Part shown: one piece after another, positions 25,301 to 37,842 of the stretch
Layout of the letters: every line of letters starts with the position of its first letter
Numbering within the stretch: the stretch's first letter is position 1
Assembly (NCBI GenBank): GCA_033065855.1
Contig: JAVXUO010002397.1
Span: 146,325 to 210,324 of the forward strand
DNA length: 64,000 nucleotides
Direction: 5' to 3'
DNA from: Escallonia rubra
Taxonomy: Eukaryota > Streptophyta > Magnoliopsida > Escalloniales > Escalloniaceae
The notes under the pieces: model-generated
What the model saw: only the letters and a program-made list of their open reading frames with translations
Database searches by the model: none
What the model was told of the DNA's origin: nothing
Program-made: the position numbers and the translations under genes

Positions 25301-28300
25301 CACTAAACGGATGGCAAGAAAGTCCAGGGCAGTATGCTGGAAATTGAAGCTTACCTTTGTATTTCCGTCAGCACCTGATGTTAATTGTTTTGAATCGTTG
25401 TCCAAAAGGTTTAGTACATGCAGCTCGTGATCTGCCACATAAGCAAGCATAGTACCATCTGGTGAAAGATGTGGATCAATGATGGGAGAGGATGATGGGG
25501 TTCGAAGCTTAAGCTCTGGTTGTAAAGAGAGGTCCTGGAAATAAATCTGCAATACAGATGCAAAGATAAGTAATACACAGAATACATATAGGACATATAC
25601 ACCACGCCTGCATTGCAAATTAAAGACAAGAGTCCCACGATAACAAATCAAATCAACATCAGATGATATTAGTCCAGTAGGTGCTACTTTGAATTATTCA
25701 ACAAACATGTTACTTAATGGATAAGACAAATGTTTAAAACACCCAAATTAATGAAAAGCGCACTCTTGCATCACAGATTTTGACATCAAAAGGACACAAT
25801 TTTGAACCTAAAGGTCAAAGCAAAGTCTTTGAAAAGATAAAAACATTGACCAGCAGTTATGGCTTGTAGGAAGGGGGGTTTTTCTTATGCAATATTTAAG
25901 TGAAGAACGCAGAATTACTCAAAGGAATTTAAACCTATACAGTGGAGCAGCAAAAATAAAAAACAAACTGGAGCAGAAAGGAAGCACAAATGAGAATTAC
26001 ATAAACAGAGAGCAGCATGAGAAGCTCATCTGAAGTATGTTTTCATGTTCTTCCGCGGTTCAGATAAAAGATAAAACTTTAGGGAGACAGCACCAGGTAA
26101 CAGATGCTGACTACTTGTCAGCATGTTGTAAATGCGACAAATGTATTGAGAATGGACTATATAAAATAAGTGCTCCCCAAGGCATTCCTCTCATGTCAGG
26201 CCGTGGTATGGTTCTTCGCTTGTCATCAACTTGAACCATATGCTACACTGCTTGTGCCGGTCCCCATCCATGCACGTGACGTTATCATTCTAATTGGAGA
26301 ATACGGGTCTCTCCCAGGAAAGAGCTGCACCTAGCAGAATTACTATTGCTGAATCATAGTGTTCGATTCAAAAGCATCCTAAAACTAAAAAGGACTGGAT
26401 AGGCTCTTAAGCAAACATAAAGAAATTTCAAAAGGAGTAAAGGAATTCGTGGAAGGAGAGCCGGGAACTTTTTCTCCGTCTAAAATATTTAGGTGGAAAC
26501 CGGAATACACTGTACTCCTCCTCCTCCATATTAGGGATCGAAAAAGAGTATAACTGAGTATCATGATGCCCCTAAACTTGATGAAGGTTATGACCTTAGA
26601 CAAACCGATTTCTCCGTCCTTGTTAAGCATGGTCTACAACACATGGAATCTTTAAGTACCAAAAAAAAAAAGCACATGGAATCTTTATTTTTAGGACGAT
26701 ATCCCTTGTCGGAGGCACAAGACATGAGGTAGAGATAAGCGATGTGTCCGACACATTTACAAGTGAAGATATGCATGTCAGTGGCAGAAGAACCAGATAT
26801 TTGTGAACTTCATAAACATACAAGTATTCCTAGAAATATGCTTCACAACAACACCCAACCTCTGTTGGTTATTCTAATTCAGAAACAGTGGCGGAACCAG
26901 GATTTCTCTCCAGGGGGTGCTAAAATTATATCGAATTCGCTAAAATTTTTTTTTTTTTAGGAGTTAGAGACCAAACTATTTGTTTCCAGTCAAGCATTTT
27001 TGCTACCTCTTAATTTGATGTGCATTTTAATGCACGTTATGCTTGTTCTAGGTAAACATCTTAATTTAATGTGTTCATTTTCAACTAGGAAGTCCAAACT
27101 TAGTGAGCTCTTAAATGATAGCATCACATGGATGTTTACTTTCATGTGTGGCTTTACCATGCGATAGCACGCAAGATGAGATTGAAGGTGGACTGTTCTT
27201 GATTCATTATATGATAGACACCTTTTTTTCTTGTTTCATCTGATTGTTTGCTTTTATAAAATATGATTTGCTCCAGATAGTTTCTTTCTAAGTATTTATC
27301 TGACCCCTATTTTGCTTTGAATTCCAGTAATTCTAAAGGGGACAAAGTCCTCCTCGGGATAGGCGGTGGACATTTTGCACCTTGGCACATGGATATAGTT
27401 CTGTAATTTTTATCATCTACTATAACTTGCATCATTTGAGACTTAATTATGCTTTGACATCCTAGTTCTGTAATTGTGATAGGAATACTGTGTTCTTCTC
27501 TCCCCCTATATATTCTTTGACATCCCAAGTTTATCCCTGTTCTTAGGTGATCAACTGTGAGACCTTTAATCATAATCTTACCAGCCTGCTGTGACTTGTA
27601 TCTTATTATTTGACTACTTACAACAGGTCTACTCTTGGTAGTGAGACTATTATTTTGCTTTTGCTGATTCTTCTTCTTCTTGTAGGCTTTATTTAATGGT
27701 GGAAAGAGATATATAAATATGTTGTTCTTCTCTGTAATGAAATTCCAGATGCTTATAACCTGACTGTTGCCTTTTCTGATACTTGGTCATTAAATGACAA
27801 ACAAAAACGTGGGTAGACATGTACTCGGGGATAATTAACTAAGATTGATAATCAGCTAAGCTTTTCTCATTGTCCATTAAACTTCACAATCAATAAGCTT
27901 GGTCATTTCTTGTCCATTAAACTTCACAATCAACTAAGCTTTTCTCAATTGTCAATATAGCATCTCAAATTCTCAGTCAACATATACTCAGGGAATCAAA
28001 TCCATCAATATATGAATAATGAAAATCAATTAGGAAAGCAAATGATCAATCATCAATCTGAAAATGCATATCTAAATCTGAAATGATGAAGGCAGTTGAA
28101 TAATTAACCGGTCACGGGTCACGGTCATCGACGCATCGTCACCGGTAGAGGGTTGTCAGCCACTCAGCCGGTGGAGTCCTCGCCTCGCCGTCACCGCTTC
28201 TTCTTCGGTTGATGGTTGTTCCAGATCTGAAGAAGACCACATCGGCAATCGGCGCCTCCACTCGACTAGTCGGTTGTCCCTCCAGATCTGAGCTGAGCTC

Positions 28301-30118
28301 TCTAGAGAGAGTCGACTAGAGGAGCCCCTGCCGTGTCGGCGTAAGCCGTCGGCCATCGCCGGTGGGTGTCTACGGTCTGCCTGTCTGGGAGTGGGTGAGA
28401 GTCTGAGAGGGTAGTTGCGATGTTGGCCGCAGACAGAGAGAGAGAGAGAGAGAGAGGTTAGTCACTTCGTGTCTTCGTCCGCCGGCTCGTTGATCTAGGC
28501 TAGATCTGGCCGCCGGCCGGAGTTGGGGTGGGGAGGGCCTTTGGGGGCTTCGACCGCCGTCTGTGACTCCGTGAGAGTTGAGACCGTGACCGATGACCGG
28601 TCACCGGTGGGCGGTGACTGAGAGGCGCCGTGACCGGTGAGTGGTGACTGTGAGGTGAGGCGACTACCGTGCCGTGGCCGGGAGACACTGAGAGGTCGAC
28701 CGTCGATGCCAGTGAGAGCCGAGAGGAGGAAAGAGAGAGAGAAAGAAAGTCCTGAGTGAAAAAAAAACTATATATAAATTTATTTATTTTTTTCAAAATC
28801 TCAAGGGGTGCATTAGCCCCCCCTCGTACATATGTAGTTCCGCCCCTGTTCAGAAATGAGTACCGCCCATGTAGGAGATTATTTTCATCTGAACTTTAAA
28901 CGTAAACGAGTACTGCCCATGTAGGATAGTATTATTTTTCGAACTTTAAGCATAAGGAACATTTCGGACACCTCAGCCTATCCTAAATATGAAGGATTAG
29001 AAGAATTAAACCATGGGGCCAAAAATTCACAGGCTCTTGTAGCACAGTAATGGTAAAACTGTTGTCTAACATGTTGAAACAGGGTGTTAGAATATTCAAA
29101 TAGCGGGGTAGGTGATGTCCTCTTCAACAGTTCCACTAATGAATTGCAATCATCAAAAATAGTTCTTTATTGACCAGTCTACACTCGGCAACATCACACG
29201 CATTGTTCTCCTACAAGCTCGCGAAGACAAGATAAGAAAGACTGAATATAAATACTAACAAATATCTTTTTCCACATTAAGGGAGCAGCACCTTTTGAAG
29301 CCCGTTGTGCAACAACTATGAGAGTCATAAATATCACAATGCCAGAACCAAAAAACAACTATCTTCTGGCATATAAGCTTATCCAAGTCTGACTCTCGCC
29401 GTCTAGAAGATTGTCCAATGCTCACCAAAACTGCCATCATTTTCACGGCATATGAGGATTTATAAAGTTACTCCAATGCACCATTTGTTATATACAATAT
29501 ATCATGAAAAATCTGCAAATATCTCCAAGCCAAATTCAACTATACACCAAACAACACAAGTAGTTTGCTTCAGCATGTAAATAAATCATTCAATCCAGAG
29601 GAGCTTGGAAATCGCAATAGAGAAAGACATAACGCTTCAATGCAAACATAGATGTTATGAGAGACAAGGTAGCGTACCCCTGCAGGCAAAGGCACCATGA
29701 CTGTCTTCTTGTTCGAACTTGTCTTCACCCATTCATACCGTGTCACCCCCAATCCGCGCTCCCTGGACCTCTCTCTCCTTAACTTCTCTTCAGCCGATAA
29801 ATTATCCTCATCAAGCCCGCCATCAAGAGGACTAAAAAACAATTCTTGTTTCCCAGTACTAAGATCAAAAACGAATACCTTCCTATTCAAAGTTTGATCA
29901 GGACTAAGCAAGTAAGTTATTAAACTATCATCAGGACTGAAACTGGGTGAAGTTGGACTTCCATAACCAGGCAACGGATACTGCACTATTTGTTCAATAG
30001 GAAAAAGAACATCATCGTCCATGGCTTGAAGAACGGTTGTGTCAGTTGCAGGCATCTCGTTTTGGAAGGGAATTGAAGGTTTCAACTTCTTCTTCTTATT
30101 TGTCTCAATCAGTTGCAT
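22341..30118 (-). CDS. Dipeptidyl-peptidase / prolyl oligopeptidase family serine protease (S9, DPP8/9-like)
   Basis: Predicted to cut dipeptides, typically after Pro or Ala, from peptide N-termini. Five exons, 5' to 3': 30118-29678, 25546-25355, 24572-24543, 24340-23231, 22892-22341. All junctions are GT–AG in phase 0; total 774 aa. N-terminal and central parts form a DPP-IV-type beta-propeller (LPGYGSPTSPSFSPDDS, IDPHLSPDGTMLAY). The paired Glu that bind the substrate amino terminus are E222-E223, at the exon 3/4 boundary (YIAQ|EEMERR). The C-terminal hydrolase domain has nucleophile S644 (GWSYGG), D719 (HGLIDENVHF) and H751 (DARHMP), so the triad is complete. No signal peptide is evident, suggesting a soluble intracellular enzyme. 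Start chosen at MQLIETNK; an upstream in-frame Met exists but lies before a likely splice acceptor. Intron 1 is 4.1 kb because of a transposon; exon 3 is a 30-bp micro-exon. Confidence 0.93.
26886..28848. mobile_element. Non-autonomous hAT element inside intron 1 of the peptidase gene
   Basis: Left end cagtggcggaacc and, reversed, right end caggggcggaact form terminal inverted repeats. A perfect 8-bp duplication ttcagaaa flanks the element (26878-26885 and 28849-28856), the hAT signature. The 1,963-bp interior has no transposase frame; its 3' third (about 28110-28720) is GC-rich with many ACCGGT/GGTGAC motifs and an (AG)n run near 28434-28456. Confidence 0.9.
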
Positions 30119-31429
30119 TACAGAGAAATGCTCAGAAATTAAACAACTTGATGCACAAAAGGTGCTCACTAGAAGTACCTTACTCTGAAAAATGCAGGAA
30201 ACTAAGTTAATCAACTACAATAACCCAATACAAACAAATAAGCCTTTACTTGCTGAATAAAACATATAAAGTTTTACAAACCACTTACTTAAATGAAATC
30301 ATTGTTTCAAATGGATTGCATAACAAAGAAGTGCTTTACAAGTCAACTGTTTACTGCATCATTAATCAACAGCCTCACCTAAAACAGCACAAAATGCGGT
30401 GTTTGCCTACTGAGGAAATGTAAGAAACAATAAAGATCGTTTCTTTCCCTTGAAAAGGCTTTCTAACAAGGAACACTTGACTTAACATACGACTGAATTT
30501 TCTAATCCCTTGATTACCTGATGCACAATAGCACGTTGACCAAAAAAAGACTAAACAGATAAGTTGAAGAAGAACCAAATGCATGGTTGGGTTGCTGGAA
30601 AATTGTAAGCAGGAAGTGAGAAGTCGTTTGGCTTTTTCAACTTTACAAGCTTTACTACCACAACCGAAGTTTAAAATTTATACACTACAGATGAGCTAAT
30701 CTCTTAACTAACTGATGCATATTCACCTTGGACCCAACAAAGACTTAACGGATAATTTGAAGACGAACCAAATGCGTTGTTGGGGTGCTGAGGAACTTAA
30801 AGACAAAACTAAAAGTCATTTGGCTTTTAAGATAACAAGCTATACTACCAAGAACCAAAAGTTCAATATTACACACGGGCTAATTACTTGATTAACAGGT
30901 GCATATTCATACTTTGACCTAAACAAGATTAAGATCCGCTTAATCCGATTAAAGAGATTAAAGACGATAAGCTGCTACTAATTGATATTGATTTGATGGA
31001 AAAGCAAAGATTATATGTGTATCTACGTGATTATGGTCGAACCTGTGATGGTCATGAAGGCGGTGGAGAGGGGATCGGAGGGAGATGGTGAACTTGTGAA
31101 CTCCTTTTCTTTCTTGACTCTTCCAGGACTAAAATGAAGAAACAAAATTGGGTGACCAAGTAAACTTTTAGTGTTTTCTGAGGGTAGAATGAGTAATATG
31201 ACTGGAAGAAGCGCGACAACACGTGATCTTGATGCGCGTGGGGGACTGAGACGGCTGATATAACTCGAAAGGGAGAATTGCAGTTTTCTGGCTCAAAGTT
31301 AACACATTTTGTTATCTGCCCTCTTCTCTTATAGCATGACAATCCGTGAACAGCTCGTTCCGGTTCGCAGAAATATGAATTTAATTAGATTCAGGTCGTA
31401 ATAAAATGTGGACACAAAATTTTGAGTCC
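30119..31429 (-). promoter_or_regulatory. Probable 5' leader, leader intron and promoter of the peptidase gene
   Basis: On the minus strand a pyrimidine tract ending gcatttttcag lies about 70 bp before the chosen ATG and could be a leader-intron acceptor. A matching donor-like cacag|gttcg is near 31042, after a CT-rich stretch at about 31050-31090. This layout is inferred from splice-like motifs only. Confidence 0.35.
30518..30900. repeat. Diverged tandem repeat, ~190-bp unit, two full copies plus the start of a third
   Basis: Units start at 30518 (ctgatgcacaat), 30712 (ctgatgcatatt) and about 30898 (aggtgcatatt). Within each, gataa-tt-gaagaagaacc/gaagacgaacc followed by aaatgc, ggttgg(g/t)gctg and gtc(g/a)tttggctttt recur in order. 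The repeat sits 0.4-0.8 kb upstream of the peptidase start codon. Confidence 0.8.
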
Positions 31430-34191
31430 GTCAAATATAGGGAATAAGCATGATTAACGCTTTCAAAAAGCCGTTCAGTCTGTGAAAAATTCAGCACGCT
31501 AAACTTTTATATAACATAAATGATGATGTATAAATTATTTGTGTACAAGATATATGATTTTTTCCTTTAACATTTGAAATCCTCTGAGCATATGGTTTAG
31601 AGACCATTAAAAACTTCTTCTTTTTTCCCCTTTGTTTCTTATTATAGGAGTAGACTACTTCAAACTTTTCGAGGCTCTTTTTTTTCCTTTTAATATGTCC
31701 TAAAACATTATTTTAATGCTTATTTTGATACATTTTGAGTCTTCGCTGTACATTTTTTATTATACTAATTAGTAGAGTTGAACGGTAATCGATATTTAAG
31801 TAACCAAAAATTATTTTGAAACCATTGACAATCTGTGAGCAGCCCATGTTCGGTCACGCTCACCAGAAGTTTTATGGGTTTGAACAGATATTATTCGGCC
31901 AGTAAATGGGTTGGGCTACGCACGGGCATGGGCACGAATTTTTTAGGGTGAGCTGGGCATGGTCGAGCACGCGCCCAAGTTGCAGCCCTAGTTCTCTTGG
32001 ATTCACGACTGTGTGGATACTTCACTTAGCTAAAAAATGTCAGTAAAAGGTGCTCCCAATATTGGCTAAAGGGTGCTCTCAATATATGTTTTACGTCACT
32101 GATGCTTGGATATTTAGCGATGCCTATAAGCTATCCTTGGCACCACTATAAGATCTTTAAGCTTAATTGCACTATGTACCTATATATATATCTCTTAAAA
32201 GCTTGAACGGTTATCATTTAGCTACCAAATCCTAATGTTTAATAACTTACCATTTGGTGACTATGTACACAAGAAGACTCCTTTGTATTAACCTTCAAAT
32301 TACAATCCACACCAATTGTGCTGGACAACAATGCAAGGGTGAAATCACCAATTGACACTGATTTAGGGAGCTGGAAAATCCGACTCGTTGATGTTATCTT
32401 TTGGCCACAAGAAGCTAAGTTGACTAAGAACATTCCACTGGGTACCGTAAGAACGAAGAGAAGTTAGTGTGGCATTTCATTAAAAATGGCACCTTCTATG
32501 TGAAGAGTGCTTACAGGCTAATAAAGGGCCAGCAACTATTGGCCGTTGGAAAGAATGGAGAGAAGGGATCTTGTTCGAGTCCAATATCAAAAGTGGCGCT
32601 CTTTATGGAAGGCAATCTCTCGAGCAAAGTGAAGATCTTTTGGGTGGAAAGCTTGTTTGGAGAATAATTATCAAACAACTCGAACATGCACAAATGCAAG
32701 ATTCAACTCGGTGATATCCGTGTTGTTTCTTATAAGGAAAGCGAAATAACTTACTATATTCTGAAAGAGTGTCATTTGGCAAGACAAATGTGGACGATAA
32801 GTTCTAGCCATGGCCTATGAAGAATCAAAAAAAAGAACTTTGGCGGCTCGGTTTACAAGTAGTGGTACGAAACAGGTGTAAGAATTCACCCACCCGACTT
32901 AGACATGTTCATGGTTCTGTGTTGGTGCCTATAGAACGTAACGATAAATTGTTCAATTCGTTTGAGAAATCAGCTTTCGAATAAACTCGTTAGTGTTCCA
33001 CTTTGTGAAAAATTTCAGGAAAAACCAAGAAGCTCCAGGGAAACAGCTCGCCAAAGTCCTAGTGAGATGGTAACCTCCATTGTCAGATTTATTCGAAGTC
33101 ACTTTTTATGCAGCTATCAGGGAAGAAGAATCAACGAGGAGCGGGCTGCGAGCATCATAGTTTGAGATGAAAAGGGACACTTTTACGCCGGCATGTCAAA
33201 AGAGTCCATGGGAGTGACTAATTCAAAATATGTGGAGGAAGGGCAACCTTTTGAAGCATCAAAGTTCACACATGATTTAGGATTTTGGCATGTTTCCAAA
33301 TCGAAGGTAATGCATGAAACATCGTACCAGCACTAAATAGATAGGAGAGGAATAATTTCCCAATTGGGACTATCACTAACAACGTTGGGCGAGACTCTTT
33401 AAAGCTATTCACTTGTACATTTGGCTAGTTCGAGAGACGGAAATTTGTGTTGTACATGAGTTGGTCAAAAACCTCTAGTTCGTAAGAGATTTTGATATTT
33501 GGATAAAGAATGTGCCTCAATTCTGAATGTCATCCGTTATGAGAGATGTAAACCACATTGAACAATATAAATGTCCATTTTCAAAAAAGAAATAAAATAT
33601 ACATATATATATGTGTGTCTATATATATCTTCAAATCTTTGGAGTTTACGGCCGGGTTTCATTGAATTTGTTATGTCTTTTTGCATTTCCTTTTATATTT
33701 TAAACAATTAACTTTTCTCAACTAATTTCGATGATTGAAGTCAAACACATGTAATCCATCATTACAGTTTATTATTCTTCCTCCACCCTTTTTTCTATTT
33801 TTGACCGCACCACCGCCATCACAACTAAATATTACACACACGCCTCTCAATTCCTGCCAAGCAAAATATAAGCAATACTGGCCACACACACAAGAATTTT
33901 GGAACCATCTCAATAACACACTAAGCTAAAATATCCCCATTTCAAGATCTAATCGAACGATCTAAGCCGCGGGATAGACAACTCTTCCGGGACACTATCT
34001 CCACCACGACATCTGCGTGACTAGCCCACGTGCTCTACCACTTGGGGTTGTCATCGGCACCCCTAGAGATTATGACCCCGGGTCACTCTGAGACGGGAGC
34101 AGGTCTGCGGAGGGCATCGCGCCTAATCCGTCTGGTAGTTGGGCGTCGGGTCTTTCATACCTGCCAGGTCCTCGGCGTCTCTCGACGCCCA
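31430..34191. repeat. Copy A of a ~2.76-kb tandem duplication
   Basis: From gtcaaatatagggaataagc to the ctctcgacgccc end, this unit recurs collinearly in the next block (34192-38427). The copies share landmarks throughout: gtgaaaaattcagcacgcta, the LINE remnant, catttcaagatctaatcgaa and ggttgtcatcggcacccct. Differences are scattered substitutions and small indels. Copy A lacks the SINE and Helitron found in copy B and so preserves both empty sites. Confidence 0.92.
32280..33598 (+). mobile_element. Degenerate LINE 3' region (zf-RVT and RNase H-like), copy A
   Basis: Translated fragments in shifting frames match the C-terminal part of plant L1-type LINE open reading frame 2: VIFWPQEA...IPLG, then KLVWHFIKNGTFYVKSAYRL and SSKVKIFW (zinc-binding reverse transcriptase domain). 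Next come RNase H-like pieces: VTFYAAIREE, a diverged HELVKN and WMEDVPQF-type ending. Many stops and frameshifts. It ends in an A-rich stretch at about 33577-33598. The reverse transcriptase catalytic core is absent. Confidence 0.7.
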
Positions 34192-35209
34192 GTCTAATAT
34201 ATGGACTAAGCTTGATTAACACTTTCAAAAGGCCGTCCGGTCCGTGAAAAATTCAGCACGCTAAACTTTTATACAACATAAATGATGTATAAATTATTTG
34301 TGTACAAGATATATGATTTTTTCCTTTAGCATTTAAAATCCTCTAAGCATATGGTTTAGAGACAAATAAAAACTTCTTTTTTTTTTCCTTTGTTTCTTAT
34401 TATAGGAGTAGACTCCTTCAAACTTTTCGAGACTCTTTTTTTTTCCTTTTAATATGTTCCAAAACTTTATTTTAATGCTTATATTGATACATTTTGAGTC
34501 TTCACTATACATTTTTTATTATATTAATTAGTAGACTTGAATGGTAATTGATATACTTAAAAATTAAGTAAATAAAGAATCAGGACTAATTAGTAAACTC
34601 TGATGGTAATTGATATGCTCAAAAATTAAGTAAATCAAAATTAATTTGAAACCATTGACAATCCGTGGGTAACCCATGTTCAGCCATGCTCACCAAATTT
34701 TTCATGGGTTGAACGTGAATAGATATTATTCGGCAGTAAATGGGTTGGGCTGGACACGAACTTTTTAGGATGTGCTGGGCATGGTCCAGTCCTTCTGCCC
34801 GTCAAACCCGTCCAAGTTGCAGCCTTAGTTCTATTGGATTCACGACTGTGTGGATACTTCACTTAGCTAAAAATTGTCAGTAAAAGGTACTCTCGATATT
34901 GGCCAAAGGGTGCTCTCAATATCTGTTTTACGTCACTGATGCTTGGATATTTAGCAATGCCTATAAGCTATCCTTGGCACCACTATAAGCTCTTTAAGCT
35001 TAACTGCACTATGTACCTATATATATATGTCTTAAAAGCTTGAACGGTTATCATTTAGCTACTAAAATCCTAATGTTTAATATCTTACCATTTGGTGACT
35101 ATGTACACAAGAAGACTCCTTTGTATTGACCTTCAAATTACAATCTACACCAATTGTGCTGGACAACAATGCAAGGGTGAAATCACCAATTGACACTGAT
35201 TTAGGGAGC

Positions 35210-36575
35210 TGGAAAATCGGACTCATTGATGTTATCTTTTGGCCCCAAGAAGCTGAGTTGACTAAGAGCATTCCGCTGGGTACCGTAAGAACGAAGAGAA
35301 GTTAGTGTGGCATTTCATTAAAAATGGCACCTTCTATGTGAAGAGTGCTTACAGGCTAATAAAGGGCCAGCCACTATTGGCCGTTGGAAAGAATGGAGAG
35401 AAGGGATCTTGTTCGAGTCCAATATCAAAAGTGGCGCTCTTTATGGAAGGCAATGTCTCGAGCAAAGTGAAGATCTTTTGGGTGGAAAGCTTGTTCGGAG
35501 AATAATTATCAAACAACTCGAACCTGCACAAACGCAAGATTCAACTCGGTGATATGCGTGTTGTTTCTGATAAGGAAAGCGAAATAACTTACTATATTCT
35601 GAAAGAGTGTCATTTGACGAGACAAGCGTGTACGTGGGCGATAAGTTCTAGTCATGGCCTATGAAGAATCAAAAAAGGAACTTTGGTGGCTCGGTTTACC
35701 AATGGTGGAACAAAATAGGTGTAAGAATTCACCCAACTGACTTGACATGTTCATGGTTCTGTGTTGGTGCCTATGGAAGAATCGTAATGATAAACTGTTC
35801 AATTCGTTTGAGAAATCAACTTTCGAATAAACTCGTTACTGCTTCACTTTGTGAAAAATTTTAAGAAGAACCAAGAAGTTCCAGGGAAACAGCTCGCCAG
35901 AGTCTCAGTGAGATTGAAACCTCCATCATCAGGTTTATTGAAAGTCACCTTTTATGCAGCTATCGGGGAGGAAGAATCAACGTGGAGCGGGCTTCATAGT
36001 TCGAGATGAAAAGAGACATTTTTACGCTAGCATGTCAAAAGAATCCATGGGGTGACTAAATCAGAATATGTAGAGGAAGCGGCACCTTTTTTTTTTTTTT
36101 TTGAAAATTTCCCGGGAAATTTGTTAAAACTGCATTTAATATATAATCCATCGGCATGAGGAATCGAACTCAGGACCTCGAGGTCACTCCTCGAGGCTCC
36201 TTGACATCTCCACCACCCCTTGGAGTTGAAACGGGTACCTTTTGAAGCAGTAAAGTTCACACATGATTTAGGCCTTTGGCATGTTTCCAAATCAAAGGTA
36301 ATGCATGAAACATCATACCAACACTAAATATTGGGACGATCACTAACGACGTGTGGCAATACTCTTTGAAGTTGTTCGCTTGTAAATTTGGCTAGTTCAA
36401 GAGACGGAAAAATTGGGTAGCACATGAGTTGGTCAAAAACCTCAAGTTCGTAAGAGATTTTGATATTTGGATGGAGGATGTGCCTCAATTCTTAATTTCA
36501 TCCACTATGAGAGATGTAAACCCCATTGAACAATATAAATGTCCATTTTCAAAAAAGAAATAAAATATACACACA
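35210..36575 (+). mobile_element. Degenerate LINE 3' region, copy B
   Basis: Same zinc-binding RT and RNase H-like remnant as in copy A, with clearer phrases such as LIDVIFWPQEAELTKSIPLG and, at the end, HELVKNLKFVRDFDIW. It is interrupted by the SINE at about 36091-36235. No frame is intact. Confidence 0.7.
36091..36235 (-). mobile_element. tRNA-derived SINE inserted in copy B
   Basis: On the minus strand it starts with a tRNA-like head containing gagttcgattcctc, a good match to the RNA polymerase III B box, and ends with a poly-A tail (poly-T at 36087-36102 on the plus strand). Flanking sequences cacctttt (36083-36090) and tacctttt (36236-36243) form a near-perfect duplication. Copy A has the uninterrupted site. 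Box A is only weakly recognisable. Confidence 0.8.
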
Positions 36576-36603
36576 CACACACACATATATCTATATCTAT
36601 ATC

Positions 36604-37842
36604 TATACTACCTATAAAAGGACGAATCTTGTAAATCTTTTTATTCCATTTTTGTCCTTCGTTAATCACTCTAATAACAATCTTATCCTTTAATAATTAC
36701 TACTCCATTATTACCCTACCATTTCATAAATACTACTCCATTATTACCATACCCTTTCATAAATACTATTGTTAATTACTAACTGTGTAATCATTTTGGA
36801 TTTTAGCCCCCGTCAGTTATTTCAATAACAACTTTACCTTCCTTATTTAGTTTTTTTGTACTGTGTTTAAGAAACATTATGTTATAAATTTAATCTAAAT
36901 CAATATCTACATATTGGGAAACAAAATATGTAGTTGTTAGAAATATATTTTTATATATGTATGCGTGTGTGTGGGTGTATGCACGAGCGCACTATCTCTA
37001 AAAGTATAAATTTTATAAATTATTTTTGACGATTATGTCTTCCGTTAATTACGTTAATTATATTTTTACCCTTCTTTTATTACTCCTTTTTAAATTTTGA
37101 TGAAATTAAAATAATATTGGGTAATGAATCTATTTTATACATTGATTGAAAAATAAAAAGTGTGATGAGAAAGAAAAACATAACAAAAAAGTTCCTTTAT
37201 TATATTCTTTTAATTTAATTAAAATAAAATAAATATTAGATATTGACCTGGTTAATGAGAATTGTAATTTTCTTTCATCATTTTAGGTTATTAAACAATT
37301 AACCAATTGAAAAACTGAAAAACGAAAACAACATAAAGAAACTAAAATACGTGAAAAATCAATTAAGAAACAGAAAATTGTTAGGAAAACAAAAAAAAAA
37401 GGTTCAATAAAAAAACAAGACTCAAATATGATGCAAATTTGAATTGAAAATATGTTCGCTTATTGCAGTTGAAGACTGAGTGTTTTGTGTTTCTTATTGA
37501 TAAAACATAAAGGACCTGGTCTTGAAAATTACAAATCTTAACTATTAACCAATTTAATAATTTACAAAAATAAAGACGTAGATTCATTCTTTTAAGTTCT
37601 CTATTTGCTTTTATTTTCAACAGTAGTATCAAACATTTCTTCAATCCAAAGCTTACAAAGAATATTTTCAAACATTGAATTGATTACAATTGCGATCATC
37701 AAATAACATTTCTTCTAAAAAATTCACAAAAAGTTGAGAACATAATTGAATTACATTATTTTTTATCCCAAGTAAGATAATAATATCACCTCAAATATTT
37801 CTCTCGACTATATTCTCGTGCAACGCACGTGCTCTATACTAG
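36604..37842 (+). mobile_element. Non-autonomous Helitron
   Basis: Starts TCTATACTACCTATAAAAGG and ends CTAG. Nine bases before the CTAG is a perfect hairpin with stem cgtgc (37817-37821) and gcacg (37825-37829). The host base before it is A and after it is T, as Helitrons require, and there is no target duplication. The collinear position in copy A is uninterrupted TA-rich sequence. No Rep/helicase coding sequence; interior is AT-rich. Confidence 0.9.

Noticed and set aside
32467-32667. Small plus-strand gene (repeated at 35305-35505)
   Set aside because: It is the zinc-binding part of a dead LINE, preserved in frame for only 66 codons.
36091-36235. Stand-alone tRNA gene on the minus strand
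   Set aside because: It has a B box but a poor A box, a poly-A tail and target duplication, so it is a SINE.
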